Below the pieces are notes generated by a model. That model was not told the origin of the DNA, made no database searches, and worked only from the letters and a program-made list of their open reading frames with translations. Of a DNA stretch of 64,000 nt, positions 53,065 to 61,700 are shown piece after piece. The number at the start of each line of letters is the position of its first letter. The first letter of the stretch is position 1. The stretch spans positions 7,168 through 71,167 of the forward strand of contig CALKUH010000032.1 in assembly GCA_937996795.1 (NCBI GenBank). Reading direction: 5' to 3'. The DNA is from an uncultured Verrucomicrobiota bacterium. Lineage in GTDB: Bacteria > Verrucomicrobiota > Kiritimatiellia > CAIVKH01. The translations under genes and the position numbers were made by a program.

Positions 53065-54396
53065 GTGAACACCATCCAACTCAAAACGCCCATCCCCGGT
53101 CCGAAATCCACGGCGTTGATGGCCCGGCGCAAGGCGGCGGTTTCCAACAGCCCGTTTATCGTCACCCCGGTGTTTGCCGAGCATGGACGGGGCGCGGCGC
53201 TCACGGATGTGGACGACAACACGTTTCTCGATTTCGCCGGCGGCATCGGGACGGTGAATGTCGGCCACGCCCATCCGCGCGTCGTGGCGGCGATCCGCGC
53301 GCAGAGCGAAAAGCTTCTGCACACGTGCTTCAATGTCGCGCAGTACGAGCCGTATGTCGCGTTGGCCGAGAAGCTCAACGCAATGGTCCCGTCGCGCGGG
53401 CCGCGCAAAACGGTCTTGTTCAACAGCGGCGCGGAGGCGGTGGAAAATGCCGTCAAGATTGCGCGCTGTGTAACGGGGCGCCCCGGCGTCGTGACCTTTG
53501 AACACGGGTTCGCGGGCCGGACCTACATGGCGATGTCGCTGACGAGCAAGGCGGTTCCCTACAAGGCGGGGTTCGCGCCCTTCGTGCCGGAGGTGTACCG
53601 GTTGCCGTATCCGTATGTCTATCGCGATGCGCGTGACGGCGAGAGCGAGGATGCCTATGCGGAGCGCATGCTGGCGGGCGTGCGGGAGTTTTTCCACACG
53701 CATGTGGCGCCCCGGCAGGTCGCCTGCGTGTGGATGGAACTGGTCACGGGGGAGGGCGGGTTCATCGTCGCGCCCCGGCGGTATGTGCAGGGCCTTCGCC
53801 GGTTGTGTGACGAGCACGGTATCGTGTTGATCCTCGATGAGATCCAGACGGGTTTCGGACGAACCGGCCGATTATTCGCGGCGGAGCATTACGGCGTGGA
53901 GGCGGATCTGGTCACGCTGGCGAAATCGCTCGCCGGCGGCCTGCCGCTGTCCGCCGTGGTGGGGCGCGCGGACCTGCTGGACGGCGTTCCGGTGGGCGGC
54001 TTGGGCGGCACGTTCGGGGGCAATCCCGTCTCGTGCGCCGCCGCGCTTGCGACGCTGGAGGTGTTCGAAGAGGAGCAGGTGGTGGCGCATGCCGGAGCGC
54101 TGGGCCGCCAGCTTATGCAACGGCTGCAAAAATGGTTTTTGCGGTTTCCAAGGATTGGAAATGTACGCGGGCTGGGCCCGATGTGCGCGCTGGAGTTTGT
54201 CACGGACCGCGGGACGCGGGAGCCGGATAAGGAGTATCTGGCTTCGTTGTCCAAACGCTGCTGCGCGCGCGGCGTGTTGCTGATATCGTCCGGCACGCAC
54301 GGCAATGTCCTTCGCTTCCTGTTTCCGCTGGTCATCACGCCGGAACAGTTGGACGAGGGCCTGGCGGTGATTGAGGAGGAACTGGAGAACGGATGA
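53065..54396 (+). CDS. gabT: 4-aminobutyrate aminotransferase (GabT-like)
   Basis: GabT moves the amino group of GABA to 2-oxoglutarate, giving succinate semialdehyde. The 443-residue class III aminotransferase has PLP-binding Lys287 in TLAKSLAGGLPLSAVVGR. Other markers are FLDFAGGIGTVNVGHAHP, FNSGAEAVENAVKIAR and LDEIQTGFGRTGRLFA. The start is GTG 53065. Two adjacent 17-base palindromes lie in its coding sequence at 54126-54161. It overlaps the next gene by four bases. Confidence 0.9.
   Translation: MNTIQLKTPIPGPKSTALMARRKAAVSNSPFIVTPVFAEHGRGAALTDVDDNTFLDFAGGIGTVNVGHAHPRVVAAIRAQSEKLLHTCFNVAQYEPYVALAEKLNAMVPSRGPRKTVLFNSGAEAVENAVKIARCVTGRPGVVTFEHGFAGRTYMAMSLTSKAVPYKAGFAPFVPEVYRLPYPYVYRDARDGESEDAYAERMLAGVREFFHTHVAPRQVACVWMELVTGEGGFIVAPRRYVQGLRRLCDEHGIVLILDEIQTGFGRTGRLFAAEHYGVEADLVTLAKSLAGGLPLSAVVGRADLLDGVPVGGLGGTFGGNPVSCAAALATLEVFEEEQVVAHAGALGRQLMQRLQKWFLRFPRIGNVRGLGPMCALEFVTDRGTREPDKEYLASLSKRCCARGVLLISSGTHGNVLRFLFPLVITPEQLDEGLAVIEEELENG
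54126..54161. repeat. Two adjacent 17-base palindromes inside gabT
   Basis: GCAAAAATGGTTTTTGC (54126-54142) and TTTCCAAGGATTGGAAA (54145-54161) each have perfect 7-base arms around a 3-base centre and are two bases apart. They are A/T-rich in a GC-rich gene and encode QKWFLRFPRIGN. The TTTCC/GGAAA arms also appear at 35038-35051 before the V-ATPase operon. Confidence 0.55.
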
Positions 54397-55028
54397 ACGC
54401 ATTTCGATTCAGCCTGTGGATGTGGTGTGTGGCGGGCGTGGCGTGGGCCGGGTCTCCGCTGCCGGAGTTGCGGGTCGGCGACACGTGGGAGTACGCCTAT
54501 TTGAACCGGATGACCTACGCAGGTCCGCCCGTGGGGATGACCAACGAAACGAGAGGCCGGATGGTGATGAAGCTGCTGGAGCGGGTGACCACGAACGGCG
54601 CAACCTACTTCAAGGGACTCACCGAGTATCACGGTATTTTTGGCATCCCGCCGCAGGAGATTCACGTCCGCGTGGACGCGCAGGGCTACTACACCGCCAC
54701 CGAGATTCGCGGCGACTGGGTGGAATCGCGCGCGCTGGCGTTCCCGGCGAATGCGGGATCGCGATGGACCTATTTTGATGGGGAACCGGGATGGCGCATG
54801 ATCGCGGCCACGGAAACGATCGAGCACGACGGGCACCGGTACGAGCAGTGTGTGCGGGTCGAGCGGGGATTTGATGATCCGGAAAAAGCCCGGCAATTCA
54901 CGCAGACCGAGTGGTATGCACCGGGTGTGGGCCTTGCGCGCTATCATTTCCTCCAGGTGCTTGGACCTACGCGTTCAGAAACCGAGACCATTCTCACGTC
55001 CTTCACCCCGGGCAAGGGCGGAGGATGA
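54393..55028 (+). CDS. Secreted protein of unknown function in the putrescine operon
   Basis: The 211-residue product has a signal peptide (MNAFRFSLWMWCVAGVAWAGS). The mature part is beta-rich with phrases such as LRVGDTWEYAYLNRMTY and WTYFDGEPGW, and has no known catalytic motif. It starts within the gabT stop (ATGA) and its own stop overlaps the next start, so it belongs firmly to the operon. I do not recognise a family. A surface or periplasmic role tied to polyamine use is conceivable but unproven. Confidence 0.78.
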   Translation: MNAFRFSLWMWCVAGVAWAGSPLPELRVGDTWEYAYLNRMTYAGPPVGMTNETRGRMVMKLLERVTTNGATYFKGLTEYHGIFGIPPQEIHVRVDAQGYYTATEIRGDWVESRALAFPANAGSRWTYFDGEPGWRMIAATETIEHDGHRYEQCVRVERGFDDPEKARQFTQTEWYAPGVGLARYHFLQVLGPTRSETETILTSFTPGKGGG

Positions 55029-56137
55029 AACGGGCCTACATCGTGCTGGGTGGTTGCGGCGCGATGGGGCGAATTGCCGTGCGCGATCTGTTCGCGACGG
55101 ACCGGCGGGCACGCATCACCATCGCCGATTTGGATGGTGCGCGAGCGAAGGACGCGGCTCGCGCGCTGGGCGGACGCCGGGTGTCCGGGGTCCGGGCGGA
55201 TGCCTCGGATGCGGCGGGCTTGGCTCGCCTGTTGCGCGGACATGACGTGGTGATTAATTGCACGCAACATCATTTCAACCTCTCGGTGATGCGGGCGGCG
55301 CTGTCGGCGCGATGCGATTATGTGGATCTCGGCGGCTTGTTCACCTGGACGCGCAGGCAACTGCGGTTGGATGCCGAATTCCGGCGCGTCGGGCGGACGG
55401 CGGTCCCCGGCATGGGTGGATCGCCGGGGATCACCAATGTGCTCGCGCGCTGGGCGGCGGACCGGCTCACGCGTGTGGATGCGGTTCGCGTGCGCTCGTG
55501 CTGGCATGACCCCGATGCGGTGGCGGGCGATTTTTCCTTCGCCTTCTCCCCGCAGACGGTAATGGAGGAACTCACGCTGACGGCGTATGAGTGGCGCGGC
55601 GGGCGGTTCATCCAGCACCAGCCGCGTTGCCGATGGGAGCGACGCCGGTTTCCCGCGCCGTTCGGCACCGTCTGGTGTCTCGCGACCCGGCACAGCGAGG
55701 TGGCGACGCTTCCGGCTTCGCTCGGCGCGCGCCGCGTCGATTTTATGCTCGGATACGAGCGCGGGTTTGTCCGTGAATTCGAACGTCGGTGGAAGGCCGG
55801 GTGGCGCCTGCGCGAATTCAAGCCGCTGGTTGCGTCGCGGGCGCGGGCGCGGGATCTTGAACTGCTCCGCGCGGAGGTGGACGGCCTTGAGCGGGACACC
55901 TTGCGCCGTGTGCAGGTCACGGCAGACTGCATCGCGCGGGCGAAGCCGTCGTGGCGGGCGAGCGCCGGCGACGTGGATACGGGGTGCCCGCCCTCGATCG
56001 TGGGGCAGATGCTTGCGCGCGGGGAACTCTCCGCCAGGGGTGTTTGTCCTCCGGAGACGCTTGTGCCGGTCGCGCCGTTTATCCGCGCGCTGCGCGCGCG
56101 CGGCATGCGCGTGCAGCGGCGCGTCAGGGCGCTGTGA
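55025..56137 (+). CDS. Saccharopine/lysine 6-dehydrogenase family oxidoreductase
   Basis: The 370-residue product opens with a Rossmann motif, MKRAYIVLGGCGAMGRIAVRDL, then VVINCTQHHFNLSVMRAALSA, RCDYVDLGG and VPGMGGSPGITNVLA. This order matches saccharopine-dehydrogenase-like proteins such as lysine 6-dehydrogenase and carboxynorspermidine dehydrogenase. Either an amine or amino-acid dehydrogenase role would suit its place at the end of a polyamine operon. ATG 55025 overlaps the previous stop and has GGAGG just upstream. Its last 14 bases overlap the convergent gene at 56124. Confidence 0.82.
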   Translation: MKRAYIVLGGCGAMGRIAVRDLFATDRRARITIADLDGARAKDAARALGGRRVSGVRADASDAAGLARLLRGHDVVINCTQHHFNLSVMRAALSARCDYVDLGGLFTWTRRQLRLDAEFRRVGRTAVPGMGGSPGITNVLARWAADRLTRVDAVRVRSCWHDPDAVAGDFSFAFSPQTVMEELTLTAYEWRGGRFIQHQPRCRWERRRFPAPFGTVWCLATRHSEVATLPASLGARRVDFMLGYERGFVREFERRWKAGWRLREFKPLVASRARARDLELLRAEVDGLERDTLRRVQVTADCIARAKPSWRASAGDVDTGCPPSIVGQMLARGELSARGVCPPETLVPVAPFIRALRARGMRVQRRVRAL

Positions 56138-57173
56138 CGGCGGCGGGCGTTCGTTCGCCAACGGCTTCCAGCACGCGCAGGGCGAAGGCCGTGTGGTCCA
56201 GCGCGCGCGACACGTGGTGAAGCGTCATGGTCAGCGTGTTTTCCAATGTTTCGCCGGGTTGGAGCACGCGCTCTTCGCTTAACGTTTCGATCTCCGTATA
56301 GCCGAGGCCGCTGTTCGAATAGAGCTCGGTGCGGCAGCCGCCATCGGGGAAGTTCGTGGCATCGGGTCGCCCGGATGCGCGCTCCATCAGCAGGACATCC
56401 CCGCGTTGGGCGCCCATCCAGCCGCGCGGCGAGTCGCTGCCGATTTTGATCTCCGGCGCGAGGCGGGTGTCCACCACGAGGACCGACGGTTCTTCACGGT
56501 GCAGCCACTCCGGCGCGGGCGGCGCGAAGTCCAGGACGCGGAATCCGCCGGCAAACGCCGAGTTGGTTTCGACGGCGAGCGCCACGCGCTCCGCGCCTTC
56601 GATTTGGCTGATGTTCCAGAGGGTGACCGGGACCGCGGAGGTGTCCGTCCGCGTGATGCGCTGGAGAACGGTCACCGTGGTGCTGTCCGGGGACAGCGTG
56701 AATTTGCGCTGGATGCTGATATGCAGCGGAGCGCCGATGTGAAGCTCCAGCACGGCCGTTTGCGACTGGTCGTCATTCACCCATGCATGCCCGGTCCACG
56801 GCTGTCCATCCATGAACCCCGGGGGGGGCCAGGCGGCGCCAAAGTGTTCCGCCCAGTGCGCCTGTGCGACGGGCCATATCCAGTCGCCGCCATAGTTGAG
56901 CCATCCGTCGGGTCGCGTCGCACCCGGCGCGGCCATGGTTTCGGCCAGCCGGTTGTCGAAGCGGAGCACATTGGGCTGCCCGCGGAAATTGATCGCGCCT
57001 ACGCGGCCCAGGGAGGGAAACAGCACGACCTCGATCAGCCGGTTCTGGAGCAGCAGTGCGTTCGTATGGCCGTGCAGGGTGATCGGCGCGAGGGGTTGCA
57101 CCGGGATGCCGGCCGGCTCCGCGTGCGGGACGGCGGCGAGGAAAAGAAGGGCGGGGAGGAATGCCGGTTTCAT
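56124..57173 (-). CDS. Secreted DUF4380-like protein
   Basis: The 349-residue product has a signal peptide (MKPAFLPALLFLAAVPHAEP) and a beta-sandwich-like body with LLLQNRLIEVVLFPSLGRVGAINFRG near the start. That is the pattern of DUF4380 and galactose-mutarotase-like folds. It may bind or epimerise a sugar outside the cytoplasm, which is inference. ATG 57173 is fixed by a leaderless-type promoter: TATAGT six bases upstream, within a 17-base string identical to that of the gene at 12579. The in-frame region upstream remains open antisense to DUF1015 but is a codon shadow. Confidence 0.78.
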   Translation of the reverse strand: MKPAFLPALLFLAAVPHAEPAGIPVQPLAPITLHGHTNALLLQNRLIEVVLFPSLGRVGAINFRGQPNVLRFDNRLAETMAAPGATRPDGWLNYGGDWIWPVAQAHWAEHFGAAWPPPGFMDGQPWTGHAWVNDDQSQTAVLELHIGAPLHISIQRKFTLSPDSTTVTVLQRITRTDTSAVPVTLWNISQIEGAERVALAVETNSAFAGGFRVLDFAPPAPEWLHREEPSVLVVDTRLAPEIKIGSDSPRGWMGAQRGDVLLMERASGRPDATNFPDGGCRTELYSNSGLGYTEIETLSEERVLQPGETLENTLTMTLHHVSRALDHTAFALRVLEAVGERTPAAVTAP

Positions 57174-57179
57174 GCGTGG

Positions 57180-57209
57180 ACTATAGGTCCCCGGCTTCCG
57201 CCCTGACAA
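57180..57209 (-). promoter_or_regulatory. Predicted leaderless promoter of the DUF4380-like gene
   Basis: On the minus strand TTGTCA (57209-57204) and TATAGT (57185-57180) are separated by 18 bases. Six bases (CCACGC) then separate the -10 box from ATG 57173. TATAGTCCACGCATGAA is shared exactly with 12567-12583. Confidence 0.6.
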
Positions 57210-57235
57210 GCCGGGCCGGGATGTTTCAAACTCCG

Positions 57236-57264
57236 TGACACGCAGGCACTCGCGTGCTACACCG
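57236..57264 (+). promoter_or_regulatory. Predicted promoter of the DUF1015 gene
   Basis: GTGACA (57236-57241) and TACACC (57259-57264) are 17 bases apart, with ATG 57288 following after 23 bases. GGGAG lies before the ATG. It is divergent from the promoter at 57180-57209, 27 bases away. Confidence 0.4.
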
Positions 57265-57287
57265 ACGCTTTTTCCGGGAGTACCACC

Positions 57288-58508
57288 ATGCGAATCCAAC
57301 CGCTGCACATCCTGCAACCGCCGCCCGCCCGCGCCGCCGCCGTGGCCAGTCTTCCGTATGACGTGGGGGATTTGGAGGATGCGCGCCGCGAAGCCCAGGC
57401 CAATCCCTCGAGCTTCCTCCATGTGGAGCGGCCCGAGGTGGATCTGCCGGCGACCTTCGACTTCGCGGCCGGCGAGCATCACCAGACGGCCCGCCGGAAT
57501 CTGGAACGCTTGCTGAAAAGCGGCGATCTTGCGCCCGCCGCGCGCCCGTCCCTTTACATCTATCGCATCACGATGGGCGCCCACGCCCAGACCGGTGTGG
57601 TGGCCGGCTGCCATGTGGACGATTACTACGCGGACCTGGTCAAGAAACACGAAAAGACGAAGAAGCCGACCGAGGATGACCGCACGCAGCATGTCCTCCA
57701 GGTGGGCGCGCAGACCGGCCCGATTTTCCTCCTGTATGCCGATCAGCGCGAGCTGGACGGTCTGGTCGCCGGCGTGACGGGCGGCAAGCCGCTCATCGAT
57801 TTTCGTGCCGTCGATGGCATCCGCCACGAAATCTGGCCGGTCCCGGATACGGCCGCGTTTCAGAAGGCATTTGCATCCGTTCCCGTCTGCTACGTGGCCG
57901 ATGGACATCACCGCGCGGCGGCTGCTGCGCGCTCGGGGCGCGAGTTGCGGGAAAAGAATCCGAACCACACCGGCGCCGAGGCGTACAATTGGTTCATGGC
58001 CGTCCTCTTCCCGGCGAGCCAGTTGCAGGTGCTCGCGTACAACCGCGTGTTGCGCGACCTGAACGGGCTCTCGGCGGAGGCCTTGCTGGCCGAGGTCAAG
58101 CGCCGCTTCCGCGTGCGCCCGGCCACGGCGGCGCGCCCCTCGTCCGTGGCGCATGTCCACATGCGGCTGGGCGGCGCGTGGCACGAACTCAGCTGGGATC
58201 CGGATCCGGCGGCGGACCCCGTGGCGGCGCTGGACGTATCGGTTCTCCAGGACCGGCTGCTCGGCCCGGTGCTGGGCATTGCCGATCCGCGCAACAACAC
58301 GCGCATCGACTATGTCGGCGGCGTCCACAGCGCGGAGGAGGTCGGGCAGCGGGTGGATGACGGCCGCGCGGCCGTCGGGTTCTCGCTGCATCCGACCAAC
58401 GTGAGCCAGTTGATGGCGATCGCCGATGCGGGCCAGATCATGCCCCCGAAAAGCACCTGGTTTGAGCCCAAATTGCGCTCCGGCCTGTTCGTCCATCCGG
58501 TGCGCTGA
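57288..58508 (+). CDS. DUF1015 family protein
   Basis: The 406-residue product fits DUF1015 across its length. It has ASLPYDVGDLEDARREAQANPSSFLHV near the start (the family usually has VxxPPYDV and HV.RPE), YIYRITMGAHAQTGVVAGCHVDDY, and CYVADGHHRAAAA with the conserved DGHHR. It is cytoplasmic. The function is unknown; some relatives are annotated as SerK-like kinases because of the DGHHR motif. ATG 57288 has GGGAG eight bases upstream. Confidence 0.9.
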   Translation: MRIQPLHILQPPPARAAAVASLPYDVGDLEDARREAQANPSSFLHVERPEVDLPATFDFAAGEHHQTARRNLERLLKSGDLAPAARPSLYIYRITMGAHAQTGVVAGCHVDDYYADLVKKHEKTKKPTEDDRTQHVLQVGAQTGPIFLLYADQRELDGLVAGVTGGKPLIDFRAVDGIRHEIWPVPDTAAFQKAFASVPVCYVADGHHRAAAAARSGRELREKNPNHTGAEAYNWFMAVLFPASQLQVLAYNRVLRDLNGLSAEALLAEVKRRFRVRPATAARPSSVAHVHMRLGGAWHELSWDPDPAADPVAALDVSVLQDRLLGPVLGIADPRNNTRIDYVGGVHSAEEVGQRVDDGRAAVGFSLHPTNVSQLMAIADAGQIMPPKSTWFEPKLRSGLFVHPVR

Positions 58509-58526
58509 TTTTTTGGCAAATGGGCT

Positions 58527-58554
58527 TGATCTGCGGTTGGAATTGCCTATTGTT
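58527..58554 (+). promoter_or_regulatory. Predicted promoter of tRNA-Asp
   Basis: TTGATC (58527-58532) and TATTGT (58549-58554) are separated by 16 bases and lie 14 bases before the mature tRNA, in an A/T-rich stretch. Confidence 0.5.
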
Positions 58555-58568
58555 TCGGCTTTCTCAGC

Positions 58569-58645
58569 GGGGGCGTAGCTCAACTGGTTAGAGCGCTGCC
58601 CTGTCACGGCAGAGGTTACGGGTTCGAGTCCCGCCGCTCCCGCCA
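58569..58645 (+). tRNA. tRNA-Asp (anticodon GTC)
   Basis: The 77-base cloverleaf has acceptor GGGGGCG paired with CGCTCCC (one G-U pair) and encoded CCA at 58643-58645. The anticodon stem CTGCC/GGCAG encloses loop CTGTCAC, anticodon GTC. The D arm (GCTCAACTGGTTAGAGC) and T arm (GGGTTCGAGTCCC) are standard. Confidence 0.97.
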
Positions 58646-58647
58646 CT

Positions 58648-58689
58648 ATCCGCGATACGTTGCGACGCAATGTATCGCGGATTTTTTTT
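58648..58689 (+). terminator. Rho-independent terminator after tRNA-Asp
   Basis: ATCCGCGATACGTTGC (58648-58663) and GCAATGTATCGCGGAT (58667-58682) form a 16-base stem with one G-U pair and loop GAC. T-run 58682-58689 (eight T) follows. Confidence 0.93.
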
Positions 58690-58700
58690 CGCCGCAGGGT

Positions 58701-61700
58701 CTAGCTGGAGGGGGTCGCGGCGTCGCTGGGTTGGGGCGGGTGCCGGTCTTCCCGGGTTTCGTGTTCCGAGAACTTGACCGACACGATCTTGGACACGCCC
58801 TGCTGCTGCATGGTCACGCCGTACAACATCCGCGCGGCGGCAATGGTCTGCCGGTTGTGGGTGATGACAACGAACTGGGAGTTCGACAGGAACCCCTGCA
58901 CGGTTTTGACGAAGCGCCCGATGTTCGCGTCGTCGAGCGCGGCGTCCAACTCATCGAGCACGCAGAACGGACTCGGCTTCACCTGGTAGAGCGAGAAGAG
59001 CAGGGCCACGGCGGTCATTGTGCGTTCGCCGCCGGACAGCAACGAAACCGTCTGCAACTTCTTGCCGGGCGGGCGCGCGATGATTTCGATGCCGGATTCC
59101 AGCACATCGCCTTCGTCCACCAGCACCAGTTTCGCGGAGCCGCCGCCGAACAGCTTGGTGAACATCTCCTGGAAGTTGGCGTTCACCTTCGCAAAGGTGT
59201 CGGCGAACATCTCGGTGGTGGTCTTGTTGATCTCGCGGATCATCTCCATCAACTGGTTCTTCGAATTGGTCAGGTCCGTCTGCTGCTGGGTGAGGAACTG
59301 GTACCGTTCCTCCAGCTCGCGGTGTTCCTCGATGGCGACCAGGTTGACGGGGCCCATGGCCTCAAGCTTCGTGCGCATCTCGGCGATCTGCACCTCCAGC
59401 GCCTCGCGGTCGGGACGCTGGCCGTTTTCCCATTCGGGCTCCGGCGCGGCGGCGATCTCGTCCACCGTGACCCGGTAGTCGCCCGTCGTGCGTTCGAGGT
59501 GGTTCTGGCGGCGGATGCGCTGCTGGGCGAGTTCGACATCGCATTCGGAGCGGCGCTTGCGGACGTCCTCAATGCGTGTCCGTTTTTCGCGCAGGGCGGC
59601 ATCGAGTTCGCCGAGTCCGCGGGCCGCGGTTTCGCGGCGGGCGCGCAGGTGCTCCAGCTCGCTTCCGAGCCGGGTCGCTTCGGATTCCAGCGGCGCGACG
59701 CGGCTCTCCGCATCGAGGCGCGATTTCTCAAGATCCGCCATGCGCGCCTGGTAGGTGGAGATGCCGCGGGCGCGTTCGTCGATGACCGTGGTCAGTTCCT
59801 GCACGCGCGAGGAAAGCTGCGCGATGGAATCGCTGATGCTCTGCACGAGCTGGCGGGTTTCGGAGAATCGCACGCGGCGGTCCGTCGCTTCGGTCGCGCA
59901 GCGGTTGCGCGCCTGCTCCGCGTCGCGCAGCTCCTCCGTCTTTGCGCTCACCGTGGCACGCACCTCGGCCTGGCGGTTGCGCACCGTATCCAGGTTGTTG
60001 AGGATGCCGGCGCGGCGGTCGTCGCCGGTCTTGTGTTGCGCCTCGATGTTCTGCAGCTCCCACGCGACGGTTTCCGCGCGCTCGCGCGCCTGTTTGGCTT
60101 CCTTCGCGATGACCTGGTTTTCGCCCTCGCTGGTGTTGAGCTGGCGACGCGATTCCTCGAGCGCCTGGCGCGCCGCGCGGACGGCCTGGTCGAGGTTGTT
60201 CTGTTCACCCTGCAGGCTGGCCAGCGTGGCCTCATGTTCGCGGATGCCGGCCTGGAGGCGGGCATGCTCCTCGCGCCAGCCATTCAACAATTGCTGGCGG
60301 GTCAGCGGATTGGCCCCGGCCTCCTCGCGACGCCAGAGTTCGGAGGTGCCGTTCGGATTCAGGAGCAGGCCGCCCGGCGTCACCCACGCCAGTCCGGCGG
60401 GGCGCGGATCGGGAATTTCCGCCGCGCTGTTGGCGATGCATACGTGGCCGAGGATGCACTCCAGCGCCGGACGCAGGTGGTCGGGCGCCTGCACGCGGTC
60501 GAGCAGGCGGGCGCGGTCCGCGGGCGGGGGATAGGCCGGTTTGGCTTCCGTCGAGAGCAGGCGGACGGCGCCGCCTTTTTGCTCCTCCATCGCGCGCAAC
60601 AGACCGAGCGCCGCGGCGTCGCCATCCACGACCACCGCATCCAGCCAGGGCCGCAGCGCCGCCTCCAGCGCGTGCTGCCAGGCGGGATCGACGTGGATCA
60701 TTTCCGCGAGGGGCCCGAGGACCCGCGAGCGATCCGCCTGGATGGCCTTGTCGTCATTCAGGAGCTGGCGCGCGCCGAGCGCATAGCCTTCACGCTGCTG
60801 GCCGCTGGCCTCCATCAGTTCGATCTGGGCGTGGCGCGCCGCGGCCTGTGAGCGGAGCTGGCTGATGGTTTTTTGCAGCGCGGCGGCTGCGTTCGTCTGG
60901 TCGTGCCGCTGCGCCTCCAGGCGGGCGAGGTGCTGTTGCGCGGACTCCACGCCGGTGCGCAGATCGCCCAACCGCGTGCCCATTTCCTGCTGGCGCCCTT
61001 CAAACAGCTCCAGGGCCCGTTGCGTTTCCGCGTGCTCGGCGGCGAGCCGTTCGCGGCGCAGGATGTTGGTGCGCTCCTCGGCGTCGAGCTTGGCCAGCTC
61101 GTTCTGCAGTTGGGCGGAGCGCGCGTCGAGCTCGACCTGTTCCGTACGCAATTTGTGGAGCAGCCGCCCGATCTCCTCGACGCGTTTTTCCGCGTCGGTG
61201 AGGCGCTGGGCGTGTTCCGACAGCTCGCGCTCGGCCGCGAGGCGATCCGCCTGCGCGCGTTCGAGGTTTGCCTTCTGGTCGCTGAGCGATTTGTCGTGCT
61301 GGGCGCGGCGCTGGCGGGCGTCCTCGGCATCGCGTGTGTCGCGCTCCGAAAGCTGCTGCAATTCCACGCGGCGCTCTTCGCTGTGGCGGATGGACTCGCG
61401 CACGCGGTCCAGTTCGGCGCGCGCGGACATCGCGGCCTCCATGGCTGTGGCGATGGCCGCCTCGACCTGCTCGAGTTCCTGCCGCTGCTGCCGCGCCGCG
61501 GCCTCCGCCTGCTCGATGTCGATGCGCGCCGCCTCGTCCTGCTCGGTGATCGAGGCCAGCCGCGATTCCAGCGCCTTGATCTGCTCGTCCATCTGCTGCA
61601 GGCGTTCGCGCGTCGCGTAGAGGTCCATCGCGCGCAGGTGCGACTGGATTTCCTGGTAGCGCTTGGCCTTGCCCGCCTGCCGTTGCAGCGAGATGATCTG

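Noticed and set aside
57174..58670. In-frame upstream extension of the DUF4380-like gene (848 residues in total)
   Set aside because: The added 499 residues are antisense to DUF1015 and tRNA-Asp. The signal peptide and promoter place the true start at 57173.
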